Below are positions 36,431 to 47,292 of a stretch of DNA of 64,000 bases, piece after piece (the stretch's first letter is position 1; every line of letters begins with the position of its first letter). The notes below the pieces were generated by a model. The model was not told where the DNA came from. It searched no databases and saw nothing but the letters and a program-made list of their open reading frames with translations. A program made the position numbers and the translations under genes. Origin of the DNA: Megalonaias nervosa (taxonomy: Eukaryota > Mollusca > Bivalvia > Unionida > Unionidae); the NCBI GenBank assembly GCA_016617855.1, contig JAECUM010016787.1, positions 1-64,000 of the forward strand. Direction: 5' to 3'.

Positions 36431-38002
36431 GTGGCAACAGCAGCAAAGGTACTAGTCCATCATTTTTGCCACAGCTGTATGAGTTTATAAATTTTGACTC
36501 CAGTAATTTTTGTAGACCTTTGAATATTGTCAGTTATGCCTTTCTGACCATTACCTAAAAGTCATCATCAGTTGGTACAAATGGATTTTTCATGGTAAGC
36601 ATATGAGATGGAGAAGTCTTGAGCAATCCTGCATCACATGCTGCTGAAACATTTACATTTTAGCTCACTTGAAGTTTCTCTAACAATGTCCATTGTTCCA
36701 ACCAGAACTGTTATAACTTATTCAAGCTATGTTCACCAATATCTGGAGATGTGCATCTGTAATAAATTACTGTAACAAAGTATGAGAATGCATCAGTGTT
36801 TTTCAGTGATGCATTTGAACTGAGCAACTACCAGAATCAACAAACCAAGAAATGAAATTATTCACATCTCTCAGGCAGAAGTACAGTGTATAATCATAAT
36901 CTGCCAAAAGATTTTTCAATCTTTAAATTTGCCAAAATTTTTTCCAACCATACTGATTCAGTGGACATAATCACCAGAATAGACAGAAACAGACCAGAAC
37001 AGATATAACCAGAAGGTTAAAATCGATTTGAGTAGCTAAATTCATGTGGTTTAGTTAACTGTTCATCCTTTATTGTCTTCCCTTTGATGTAATTTCTTAC
37101 TGAAGCTGAGAAAATAATGTTGCACACATAAAAAAGAGGCACACTTCTACTCATTATTGTTGTTATTATACTTCTCCATTCCAGCCTGTTCTTATGATCT
37201 TGTCCCCCCACATACTGTTTGTCATGTTAATGATATTTATCTAAATTTGTCACTTTTCCTACTACTATACTAATTGTTTGTGAATATGCATATCAATGTG
37301 AAATGCAATGGGGAGACTAAATTCAAGATAGAAAACCTCTACATTTCTGGATGTATTCTGCTTGGATTCCATGTTTCTGCACAAAACTCAAGAGTTCAAG
37401 ACTCGCTGTACTAATTCAGTTCCCATTGTAAACCTGTGCAAACACCATGATATTAAATTCAATAACTTAATTTTGAGTGCTCATGATCAAATTTGTATCA
37501 GTATAGACACATCTATGATGACAGCTTTTGTGAAAAGAAAACCATAACAGCTGCACCATTTTCTGGATCTACACAAATTTGAAATGTGTGCTTTCAATAC
37601 TACACCAAAGAGTCAGGTGCTGATTTCAGTAATGAGTCTTCCAAACTCAGGTCTTTAAAGGGATGGAAATTATGTTAATAAAACAATGTCCCTGACTTTT
37701 TTCGGTTACAAGTAGGACAAGCTCTCAAAAGATTCTTTTTACTAAAATATTACTTTCATTATCAACCAATCAGGGACAGTCAAACCATGTATACTATTTT
37801 ATCTTCACTGATTTATAATATGGTTCTCGTTCTTTCGTATCTGTAGTAATGTAAGTCCTTCAACAACTCTCAATGGTTGTATGCTTTTTTCGACCATGCT
37901 GACTGGACACACTGTAAGATAATGGTTAAGTAACAGAAATACCATGGGATAACCAGAGACCAATAAAATCAAAGAAAATTGTCAAGTTATCTACCCTGCA
38001 GG

Positions 38003-40235
38003 GATGCTGCCAGGATTTCAGGATTTAATCTAAGTTTTGTGTGTGTGTGATCTCCAATAAGGACGTGGTGGCAGGAGGAATAGCCATTGTTAAATATCTC
38101 CCTAACACTTAAATATCTGTCACTCTTTCTTAATGTTCCACTCTGTTAAAGCTCTAATGAAATCAAAATACTCAAAGACATGTCACCTCTAGTTGTATAG
38201 TGATTACTACTGTGATGTCGTTGGGCATGGTTACATGGCTGTGGTGGGGTCTTGGTTGGGATGGCAGAAAGACCATAGGCTTACTCCATATCTGACAGCT
38301 AATTGTGATGTTGTCAAAAGAATTAAACTTTTCTAACAATTCAGTTGGACTCTGATTATATACTTGATTCAAAGTCAATGAACAGGTTCTAAAATTGATG
38401 TGTTTATTTTGGAGGCATGTTCCTCCATCACATTCAAGATCTGAATACACCAAAAGTAAAATCAGAACAGTTGCATCCTAAATTACTATCATGGCAACTT
38501 TAATGTTATTTAATGTGAGACTTTAATGCCAGAACTCATAGCTTCAGTGATTTTTGGGTTAAAAAATAAATTTCTTCTCAAACAACTCAATTTGGTGCAG
38601 ATTACATTGTTTTTTTAATGATAATGAGAATTCTTGATGTGTAAAAATTGCAGAAGAAACGAACAACATCAGATCAGGAAATTAATACCACTTGGGAAAA
38701 ACTGATAGGAATATGCCGAAATAATGATAGTATTATTTAAATGGAATATGTGGTTACAATACGAGTGCTGTTCTATAACTTTGCAAAATACATCTCGTAC
38801 AACTATTCTGTTGTTTCTAACAACACTCTGCAATAAGGTAATAATTTTTCCAAACATGAAGTTGACCCACTTTTTACTTTAGTCCCCTGCTAATTAATAG
38901 TTTTAGATTTTACAACAAAACTAAGTACATTTTACCTTTTGACAATAATACATGATCACAAATATTTAGATTGTAAGAAAATAGAAGTTACAATTTTATT
39001 AAAAGTATTGGTACCAGTAAAACTAAAGGAGATGGTAAAAAAGAATCAGGATAAACAGATTAGTAGTGTAGTAAAGAATCCATATATCAGAATGACATCA
39101 AGTATTTTTTCATCAATTTCATCATTAGTTAACGACACTGCTTCAAAATGGTGTGTACTAGAATAGTAATCCAATTTCTAATACAAATACCAAATGATGG
39201 CTTGGAACTAAGTGCCAAAAGATCTGCAGAAAATATCAACATCCTCAAAATATACATAGGAATAACCAAACACAAACAGGACAAATTTTATCCATCTTGC
39301 TTTGAGTTTACACATTTCAGTCAGTTTCTTATATTTAATGTCATTCAATTTTTGCACATAGAGAGCATGTACTTCATTTGGTAATACATCTGCATGATAT
39401 GAAAGTTTGTCTCATTATTCTTTTGTTCTTTATGGTTGTGCAATTTTCAACATCTCACAGGTATGGCCCCATGGGTATTCTCTCTTTGATTTCAAAAAGA
39501 AAAGTTTTCACTAACATGAACTCTGCCAAAGATTCACTTCCATGAATCAATGCTTTGCTGCCTCTTATGCCAGATTTTTGTTCTCTTCCATAATGCTGTA
39601 TTAGGGTTTTAAGTCCAACATTCCCATAGTCTGCTTGTTCAGACATGTGTATCTTGAATAAATATAACCGGCATCCTGTCCATCCAACATGTACATTGGA
39701 CTTGCACTCAACATCGAATTTGGGCTCAAAATCACACAATGGTATTTCCAGTGACATTTTCCCAATATCCAACAGACTGATATACATGAAATTCATTGTC
39801 ATCATAGCCATCACCAGCTAGTATTTGACGACTGAAAACGTCGTCTGATGACAAACCCTGTTGTGATTCAGCCATTTTGGTTTCCTGTGTGGCCCTTATT
39901 TGAAACATGCATATGTAAAACTTCCATAATGAAAGTAAGGTTAAAACTACCATAAAATGCTTGTTCCAGGGCCCAATGAACCAATCAAATTTAGTTTAAC
40001 AGCCATTCATGTCGAACCGAAGTATCCAGCTATTTTAACATTTGCCTTCCTAAATCTGGATGTCGCATCAAACGCTGTGATACTGCTACTGGCAGTGCAA
40101 ATTACGCTTTTAAAGTTAAAGTTAAATAAAAATTGCATACTGTGCAAAGCATATTTTATATCTGCAATGTTGACATAATTTGTGGAATGCATATCACTGT
40201 TTTAAAAGTACGCGAATTCATACAAATTAGGTGCA
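38003..40235 (-). pseudogene. Degenerate gene fragment in the 5.67-kb element
   Basis: On the minus strand a putative start, MAESQQGLSSDDVF at about 39873, opens a frame that runs to about 39745 (..FHVYQSVGYWENVTGN). The reading then continues in another frame to about 39455 (..GWTGCRLYLFKIHMSEQAD.. SESLAEFMLVKTFLFEIKE). One frameshift or a missed junction separates them. The copy at 26000-27180 preserves the same layout in a more damaged form, so the ancestral element probably coded for a protein here. I do not recognise the family. Confidence 0.5.
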
Positions 40236-40497
40236 CTCATGTGTTTTCTGACCCAATGTTTTATTCACATTAGACCGTTAGGAGGGGGTTATAAGCGATT
40301 TTAAATATATATATTCATTTTTTTTTTCTGACAACCCTACTAGCGATTTCTCATTTTGTTAACACAACCCACAACAGAAGTGATTTTCCTAATCAACCTT
40401 CCACTGTCAGAATCAAAATAGTTTGAAACACAACACCCTACAGAAGTTTTTTTGAAGTGCCATTCCCGGGGGGGGATATATGTTTTACTGGAACAGC

Positions 40498-40590
40498 CCT
40501 AACAGAGATCACGATCTGCCAGCACATTATATGATGGTAGATTTGGATCTGTGCAGTTTGCACTTGGACTCAACATAAAAGAAAATTTAT
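40498..40590 (+). mobile_element. Double-hairpin MITE, copy G, right part
   Basis: Resumes CCTAACAGAGATCACGATCTGCC and includes hairpin 2 (GATCTGCCAGCACATTATATG..AGATTTGGATCTGTGCAGTTTGCA) followed by TTGGACTCAACATAA, a decayed right end. Confidence 0.82.
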
Positions 40591-41316
40591 ATGAAAATAG
40601 TTCATACAACTTGGTGTATATATCAAAATGCAAGAGAGCAGAAAAGATGCATAATGAAATTAAGCTCATTAACCATTATACAAGGCAAAATTAAAACTAT
40701 ATTGATTAACATGCACATGTAATCAATATGAATTTCTTTGCTTCATTGCTCAGTCAACTGTGCCAGGAATAAATAGATAAAACTCAAACTAAAGCAAAAC
40801 TGGAGCTTAACTACAGAACTGTATGATGTCATATTTGCTATGATGTGAAATGGAGCTAAACCAAATTGAAAAATAAATGATTCATACTATTTAACTCATT
40901 TATTAAACTAAAATCAATTCCCACATATTAATCTTCTTTCTTATGATGAATTTTTATTTAGTTTTTTTCTTCAAATGTTGACATTCAATGAAAATACTAT
41001 TTCAACAGTTAAGTAATAAAAACTGGACAATATTACTTGTCCTGGAATTACTTTATTAAATTTGGGTATAACAATGCATAAAAAAATGACGTACTATTTT
41101 TGCTTCAACAACATCATGCTCTTTATATAAAAAAAAATCGTGCGAGACATGCACATCCATCAGATAAGATACATTCCATGATTTTTATTTAGTAATAAGA
41201 AAAATGTTGCTTGTAAATTACTGGAAAAAACTTGGTTTGTTAGCAAGACTACTACTTATTGAAATTTTAAATTTTTATTTATACCTGAATTTAACTGTGT
41301 AAATGTATTTGGATAG
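40591..41316. other. Intron sequence, nothing recognised
   Basis: AT-rich sequence between the nested MITE and the pogo-like element. No gene or structured element was seen. Confidence 0.5.
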
Positions 41317-41318
41317 TA

Positions 41319-42364
41319 CAGTCAAACCTGGCCGAGGGACCACCTAAACAAAGCAGACCCATTCACTCTGACAGATATTTGTCAGTAGTTTTGCAGATCC
41401 AATGTATACTGAGCAACCTGTCCATAGCTTGCCATACCAACAGTGATATCTAGTCTACCACAAGTCTTGAAGAAATTTACAAAGCATGCATTTAGTTATT
41501 TTTGAGTATTAATTATCGTGTCAACATAAATTTACATAAACTGAAGTATGCAAGGCCACGTTTTTTTGCTGATACCTTCATCTGTGTTATTATGAGTTAT
41601 CATAAATCCCATTGCTTTGTCATTGGTCAACAGCTCATCTTAAGATCAAAGTAGCAGGAATCACACTGAATGGGTCCACTCATAATCATGCTGATGCTTG
41701 AAATGAGTACATTAAAACATTCTCAAGCATTTTAATTAGAGATGAAGATATGATTCTGCCTGTAAAAGCAATATCTTGAACTGCAGTCTGTATTTTTAAG
41801 AAACATTATATATAAACCATGATGAAGTTGTAGCAACACAAAGCTATAATATACAGGCCACCAATTTTCAATCCCCATGAAATTACCTCTAGTTTGCCTG
41901 CATGTAGCAAACACCTGCTCAATGCTACCAGTAATTGCAATTTTTCAGTCAGGTGGACCTTGTATACTGTACTTAGCAACAAGTGAAGAGTAAGGAGTGA
42001 ATGCCTCCTTTATATTTTATCTCAATTAATCCCATGCACATAATCTCAACTTATTAAATAAGTTAACAATTGCACACAACTGTCATCTATCAATGTCTCC
42101 TCATTTCTGTTAAGAATATTTACAGGACTCTGAACTGTACATAACAACCCCCTGTCTATACAACTGTCAATTTATCAATGCCTCATCATTTCTTTAAAGA
42201 ACATTTACAGGACTCTGAACTGTACATAAAAGACCACCTGTCTAAACAACTATCTATCAATGCCTCATTATTTCTTTAAAGAATATTTACAGGACTAGAC
42301 CACCTATCTATAAAGATCATTTTTGTGTGGTCCCCCAAGTTGTCATTAGAGACAGGTTTGACTG
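41319..42364. mobile_element. 1,046-bp pogo-like non-autonomous element
   Basis: Ends CAGTCAAACCTG and CAGGTTTGACTG are a perfect 12-bp inverted pair, each flanked by TA (41317-41318 and 42365-42366), the Tc1/mariner target duplication. GACCACC lies just inside the left end and GTGGTCC inside the right end. The right third carries about three diverged units (ATTTACAGGACTCTGAACTG, GACCACCTGTCTA, 42060-42310). No transposase frame survives. Its right end is 54 nt below the exon at 42419. Confidence 0.88.
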
Positions 42365-42418
42365 TACTTCACAATACTAAGGCTTATAGTTTTGGCCATA
42401 GTACATGATGAAACCAAC

Positions 42419-42536
42419 CTGTGCCATTGGCCATTGATGATGGAGGCATTTCGGTCTCAGGTGTTGCCTCGGTTACCATCACAGGAGGGGGAGGAAAATA
42501 GTCTGGAGGGATGGACTCCCCTGGAGATAGATAATG
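42419..42536 (-). CDS. FCHSD2: FCHSD2-like exon: proline-rich tail
   Basis: This 118-nt exon encodes 39 residues plus one base. A strong pyrimidine tract and CACAG acceptor lie just above 42536. The donor is GTTGGT, weaker than consensus. The product opens HYLSPGESIPPDYFPPPP, then has an acidic/Thr stretch (VTEATPETE) and PPSSMANGT. The four-proline run could bind SH3 or WW domains. Vertebrate FCHSD2 also has a proline-rich low-complexity tail here, with little residue-level conservation expected. A pogo-like element ends 54 nt downstream of the exon and a double-hairpin element begins 80 nt upstream of it. Confidence 0.75.
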
Positions 42537-42615
42537 CTGTGGAAGAAGAAGCAAAAAGCTGATTATAGAGGAAAGAAAAGAAAAGGATGGAAGCCCAAAA
42601 AAGCATGTTTGAAAT

Positions 42616-42817
42616 ACTGTATATACTCATGTAAGTAATCATCATAAATTCTGATCAGCAGTAGCATAATCCAAGTCTATGCTGTTTGTTCTACTGATTA
42701 GTCCCAGCAAACTGCACAGCTCCATATCCTCTGGTACATTATATGATGATGATCTAGGTCTATGCTGTTTGCAAATAAATTTGACTTAACAGTGAATACA
42801 TGAATATATACTGTATA
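42616..42817 (+). mobile_element. Double-hairpin MITE, copy H
   Basis: Begins ACTGTATATACTCATGTAAG and ends GAATATATACTGTAT. Hairpin 1 is eroded at its left arm and hairpin 2 reads AACTGCACAGCTCCATATCC..GATCTAGGTCTATGCTGTTTGCA. It begins 80 nt upstream of the exon ending at 42536, within the region where a branch point would be expected at its near side. Confidence 0.75.
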
Positions 42818-43049
42818 AGAATGATGACAAGAACAAATAACATGAGACCCAAGTGGGCCCAAATTTGCTCACCAAGTTTACACAACTTAACAATTGACCA
42901 TTTCACTATGTAGGCTTATGTGGTATTGTAAGAACACATCCATGTAAACTATCTCACAAACTTTGTAATACATTGATCTGATCTATTTTATTATATCCAG
43001 TTAAAACAAATTCTTTCTAAAGATAAAGTAATAATTTATATACAAGTCT

Positions 43050-43822
43050 CCAGCTCATAAAAGAATTCATCAAAGAGCTTAATGATATAAACCCATTTAT
43101 TAAGTTTAACAGAAATTGGATATATAGTCTGTAAATCTAGAGAGGCAACAAGCTCAGTCAATCAAATGCAAGGTATCTCAAACATATGTGCAAATTCTAC
43201 TTATTAAAGAAACTGTGATAATGTTAATATAAGCTTATTTACTAAAATGGGGAAAAATCTGATTGGAATTCAGTCTCCAGAATGGTAAAATGCTTCACCA
43301 ATCACATATAAAAGATTATTTCATTACTATGCATAGATCTTGCAAACTCGTCCAACATTTAGATAATATACAATATATTTGATCAAAATGTGATCAGAAA
43401 TGTAGAATCAGTTCAATAACAGCTGCCAGTATGATGACAAACTCACCCAATCAGATGCAAGATGTCATTAATATCCATAATTTTTACTCATGGTCAGTCA
43501 TACTAATTCTAGATCATGATGACATTGGGCTATTTACCATGTCTGATCAAAATCCTATCAATATTCAGTCTCTACAGTGGTTAAAAAACATCAGCCAATC
43601 AGATGCAAGATCGCCACATAAATATGCATAGGTCTCACTTGTTATAAAATTTATCCAACATGTTTACCAAGTCTGATTAAAAAAAAATGACAGGTCAGAA
43701 ATAGTCTCTCAAATGGTAACAAGCTCAGTGAATCATATGTAAGATCAACTCAGTATTATGCAACAATCTTGCTTGTAATAAAAATCATTATATATTTTAA
43801 TGCTATTAGCCAATTTATCAAG
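43050..43822 (+). repeat. ~147-bp satellite-like array B, left part
   Basis: Units carry GATCAAAACTGGATCAGAAAT, ACAGCCTCCAGAGTGGTAAC, AAGCTCAGCCAATCAGATGC and AAGATCACCTCATTAATATG in order. Spacing between landmarks in the right part is 140-150 bp. The array resumes at 48023 beyond the LTR element. Confidence 0.85.
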
Positions 43823-44534
43823 TGCTATGTATACCTATATTATGTGTGTTAATTTTCATGATTATAGATTGTAAGGGTCATAAAGTAAATAACATTAAAT
43901 ACAGATTTTCTTTATGGTTGTGGATTTGTACTTTAAGATAAGGAACACATTACATAGTTTCAGAACAGAAGTAAACATGTTGCTGACATCTGAGTTCAGG
44001 TCATGGGTTTTCTTGAAAAACAAGGCTGGCCTAATTCTTGATTGGCTACCTGCTAAAGTACATGTGCTTGTTGACAAAGTTTGATTGATCTACAATGAAT
44101 ACTTGACCCTCATCTGATTTTGTACTATGTCTTAGTTCTTTTTATATAAGGGATGAATTATTGAAAATTAGTTATTCCTTGCACAAAACATTAGTCTATT
44201 GGAACCAAATAAGTGTTCAATTCTGCTAAGAGGATTTATTAGCTGTGTTGGAATTACTGTGAATTAATTTAAGGGCATTTTGGATTATGTCATTGTAATA
44301 GAACAAGACTATTGGTACATCAGCACAACAGATTGAACTTCATTTGGAATATCACTGGAACTCATTTTGAATACTTAATACTTTGGACTTGTGATGATTT
44401 CATTCACCATACTGTAGGTTATTTATAGCTTTTCAATGTGTATTTTAGGCGAATAAATTACATTTTGAATTTTACAAAACTTGTAAGTTTTCACTCTTTT
44501 CTGTTACTTAGTTTAATACCACAGTGCTGTAACA
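43823..44534 (+). repeat. Left LTR
   Basis: 712 bp, starting TGCTATGTATACC and ending GCTGTAACA. It has a TATATAA box at 44143-44149 within CTTTTTATATAAGGGATG and an AATAAA signal at 44452-44457. The right LTR matches through most of its length, with gaps. Confidence 0.9.
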
Positions 44535-44541
44535 TGAAAAT

Positions 44542-44559
44542 TGGGGGCTTGTCCGGGAT
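44542..44559 (+). promoter_or_regulatory. Primer binding site, tRNA-Pro type
   Basis: TGGGGGCTTGTCCGGGAT lies 8 bases after the left LTR. It differs at one position (T for C) from the tRNA-Pro primer site TGGGGGCTCGTCCGGGAT used by murine leukaemia-type retroviruses and several metazoan LTR elements. Confidence 0.88.
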
Positions 44560-44700
44560 AGGAACTTCTTTACAATATTTCAGAGAAATTACAACAGTTT
44601 CTGAAATTTAAATTCACTTTGGTTTGGAATTTTCTTAGTACCTGGTATTTTAATTTCACCGATTTTGAAAAATCTTTAGCGAAACCAACAAGCTTTCACC

Positions 44701-45920
44701 ATGTCATCAAAAGCAGAGAACTTTGTTTCAGATCCTACCTAGGAAGGGTTAGAGTCCTTAAAAAAGGACAAGTTGCTTGAGCTTGCCAGACATTATGATC
44801 TTTCTGAAGAAAGGGCTTCTTTAACAAAGCAACAGATACAAAATATTTTGGTTCATTATCTGGTGAAAAGGGTATTTTTGATAAAAGTGCTTTTGCTATG
44901 ATCAGTAAGTCACTATCTGGATCAGAGAGAAAATTAAGAGAATTACAGTTAAAAACCAGATGGAAATAGAGTTAAGAAAGCTTCAGCAAGAAGTAATGTA
45001 ACTGCAAATGCAAAGTGAGAAAGAAGCAAGGTAAATGTAAATGCAAAAGAGGAAAGAGAAAGATATGCAAATGCAAAGAGTGAATGATGCAAGAGAAATG
45101 CAAAGGCAAAAAGATGAAAGGGAATGCAATATAAAATAAAAGAATCTGAACTGGCAGGAAGAGCATACTCTTCCCCTTTATACACAAATTCAGGTTTGAT
45201 ATTACCAGAAATATTAGGCTAGTACCCCCTTTTAAAGAAAAAAAAGATCAGTATTTTCCTCATTTTTGACAAATTTGCTGAAATTTTGAAAAGGCCAAGA
45301 GATCATTGGACTTTGTTATTACAAAGTGTACTTATTGGCAGAGCTTGTGAAGTCTACACTTCACTCTCTGTACAACAAAATGCTAATTATGGTGTACTTA
45401 AGGAATGTATCTTGATGGGTTATGAGTTGGTACTGGAGGCATATTAACAGAAGTTTAGGAATTGTTGAAAAGAAACTGGTCAAACCCATGTCAAGTTTGT
45501 ATGGGGAAAAAGAACAACTATTTGATAGGTGCTGCTCAGCCAGGAAGGTTAACAAAGATTATGATAACCACAGACAACTCATATTGATTGATGAGTTCAA
45601 CAACTGTGTCCACAGTGATGTCAAGACCTACCTTGATGAGAAAAAGGTTGGAACTTTAGAAAATGCTACTATTAGAACTGATGATTATTCCCTAACTCAT
45701 AAAGTTTTGTTGGTCAATAAATCTGTCAGCAGGTTCTTGTTAAAAATCCATTTCAGTCTTACAAGAGTACTTCCAAAACTCAAACTGGCACAACTTTTAG
45801 GAATCAAACTTCTGCGAAGACTGAGCAGAAATCCTTATCTCTTCCTACCTGCACTTACTGTATAAGAAGAAAGGGCATATTATTTCTGATTGCTATAGGT
45901 TGAAATAAGAGTTACATAAT
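44701..45920 (+). pseudogene. gag: gag remnant of the LTR element
   Basis: ATG at 44701 opens MSSKAENFVSDPT, stopped by TAG at 44740, then continues LKKDKLLELARHYDL in the same frame, the N-terminal helix found in several Gypsy Gag proteins. A capsid-like block follows at 45262-45450 (DHWTLLLQSVLIG, a SCAN-like WxxLLxxxLxGxA motif). A shifted frame at 45422-45865 carries a DEFNNCVHSDVKTYLDE block. A CCHC knuckle is just visible at 45850-45905 (CTYC, then after a frameshift GHIISDC). Multiple stops and frameshifts make it inactive. Confidence 0.8.
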
Positions 45921-45993
45921 AAAGACTGAGCTATTCCAAATGCTCTTATTTTAAAGAGGTCAAGGTCTTGGTCATGTACTGAAAGCAATACAT

Positions 45994-46420
45994 TTGTCGG
46001 GTCAAACAAACCTGTCTTATTTTATTATGGAGAATTATGAACCTTTCATGTTGAAAGATTCTCTATCACTTTTTGCCAATCCTATCCTGATTAAAATATT
46101 AAGAGACAGAAGCTTCTCAGTCTTTGGTAGTTTTTGTACACTTTTTTGCCTTCCCAAATCTGTCCAATGGTCAAATTTTATGTCTGGAATTTTCCTGCAA
46201 ATTACGCCTGAATTAGCCATCCAACAGTTAAAATCTTCTGCCTATCACCCTGAGAGTCAAGGGGCTTTGGAAAGATTTCAATAAACTTTGAAAAATATGA
46301 ATCGGTCATATTGCTTTGATACAGGAAAAGACTGGGACAAGAGTGTTTATTTGTTATTCACGGTTAGGAATCAGTTCAAGAGTCTTTAGTCCTTTTGAAC
46401 TAGATTTTGGAGACACTGTC
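45994..46420 (+). pseudogene. Protease start fused to integrase remnant
   Basis: The open stretch 45994-46284 reads ..NPILIKILRD, the lead-in to an aspartic protease active site, then jumps to FCLPKSVQ and SNFMSGIF, the integrase core segment around its second acidic residue, followed by SSAYHPESQGALERF around the third. The protease DTGA motif, reverse transcriptase, RNase H and early integrase are absent at the join, so a deletion of several kb is inferred. A stop follows ERFQ, and the C-terminal part continues damaged to about 46420. Confidence 0.8.
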
Positions 46421-46599
46421 CATGTACAACAACATACATACAGGATGAATTCTCAGAAACAGTAATGTTTGAAAACTAAATTTAATATTTCATGGAGATT
46501 TATTTCATAGAACCAAGTAAATTTAACTGGAGTTCACAATGTATTCTTCTGAAGAAAAAAAAAACAAATAATACTTACCATATAATTACTGATTAAAGG

Positions 46600-47083
46600 A
46601 AAGTGAACATTGTCGCCAAAACAGATTCATTTTCAATACCAAGAATAGATGACTGTACTGACAAAATTATAAATGCAAAATATGTCCCCAAGTTTGATGT
46701 TTTGAAAGGAATCTGGCAAATTCCACTCACGGAAAGAGCAGTCATAACTCCAGATAGACTTTACCAATAGAAAGTGATACCATTTGGGATGAAAGGTTTG
46801 CCTTCAATCTTCCAATGTTTAATGAACATGACAACATCTGATAATTGTGATGACATCATAATCTCTCTGGAAAGATCACTTCAAAACCTCTTGGAAATTC
46901 TTTGATCAACTCAGTGATGCAAATTTGAATATTAATTTAGGCAAAAGTGAGTTTTGCTGTGCTTGTGTTACATTTTTAGGACACATGGGACAAGGTCAAG
47001 TTAAACCTGTTGAAGTTAAGGTCAAGGCTGTCTCTGAATTCCCTGTGTCTATCAGTTCTATAAAATCCAGATTTTAGTCAATC
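46600..47083 (+). pseudogene. Displaced reverse transcriptase remnant
   Basis: Downstream of integrase, the plus strand gives KTDSFSIPRIDDC, KFDVLKGIWQIPLT, VIPFGMKGLPSIFQ, a damaged catalytic box where only CDDIIIS remains of the usual Y-[IV]-DD-[IL] motif, and SEFCCACVTFLGH. These are RT blocks of Ty3/Gypsy elements in correct internal order, with stops and frameshifts. Its location after integrase is the anomaly. Confidence 0.82.
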
Positions 47084-47283
47084 ACATATAGTGTCTGTTG
47101 ATGCACTTTCACATTTCAATAAGTACTATATTGCTTTATTTTGAACATATGTTGTATCATTCATAACATGTAACATGAATTATATATATGTTGTATCATT
47201 CATAACATGCAATATGAATTATATACATGTTTGACTAATATATAAAATAAAACTTTATTGTTTACATTTTTCTTTTTCTTTGT

Positions 47284-47292
47284 AAGAGGAGG
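47284..47292 (+). promoter_or_regulatory. Polypurine tract
   Basis: AAGAGGAGG sits directly before TGTTATG at the start of the right LTR, the expected plus-strand primer position. Confidence 0.85.

Larger units (their letters stand above)
34832..40497. mobile_element. 5.67-kb DNA-transposon-like element inside a MITE
   Basis: Both ends carry the inverted sequence GCTGTTCCAGTAAAACATAT followed by A(C/T)CCCCC and, a few bases on, GGCACTT-CAAA. Near-identical 7-bp flanks (CCTAAGA at 34825, CCTAACA at 40498) fit a target duplication of the interrupted MITE, whose intact copies read CCTAACA. Subterminal ACAGAAG(C/T)(G/A)ATTT-like motifs recur near both ends in the same orientation. TIRs and a 7-8 bp duplication would suit hAT or a related cut-and-paste group, but no transposase was recognised, so the superfamily is open. 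Inside lie a degenerate gene fragment near the right end and two old tRNA-SINE-like repeats. Confidence 0.78.
18391..42418 (-). other. Large intron of the FCHSD2-like gene (24 kb)
   Basis: Runs from the GTTGGT donor below 42419 to the TTTTTGCAG acceptor above 18390. It contains the ~145-bp array with a SINE (18750-20560), a 41-bp minisatellite, a TA-flanked MITE, a degenerate repeated gene fragment (26000-27180), the 5.67-kb nested element (34832-40497) and a pogo-like element (41319-42364). Stretches 21800-25170, 27200-28700 and 29480-33530 hold no recognised element beyond simple repeats and possible decayed pogo-type ends. Confidence 0.75.

Noticed and set aside
44949..45187. Phe/Leu-rich minus-strand frames resembling a membrane protein
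   Set aside because: They are antisense to the A-rich, coiled-coil-like part of the gag remnant of the LTR element.
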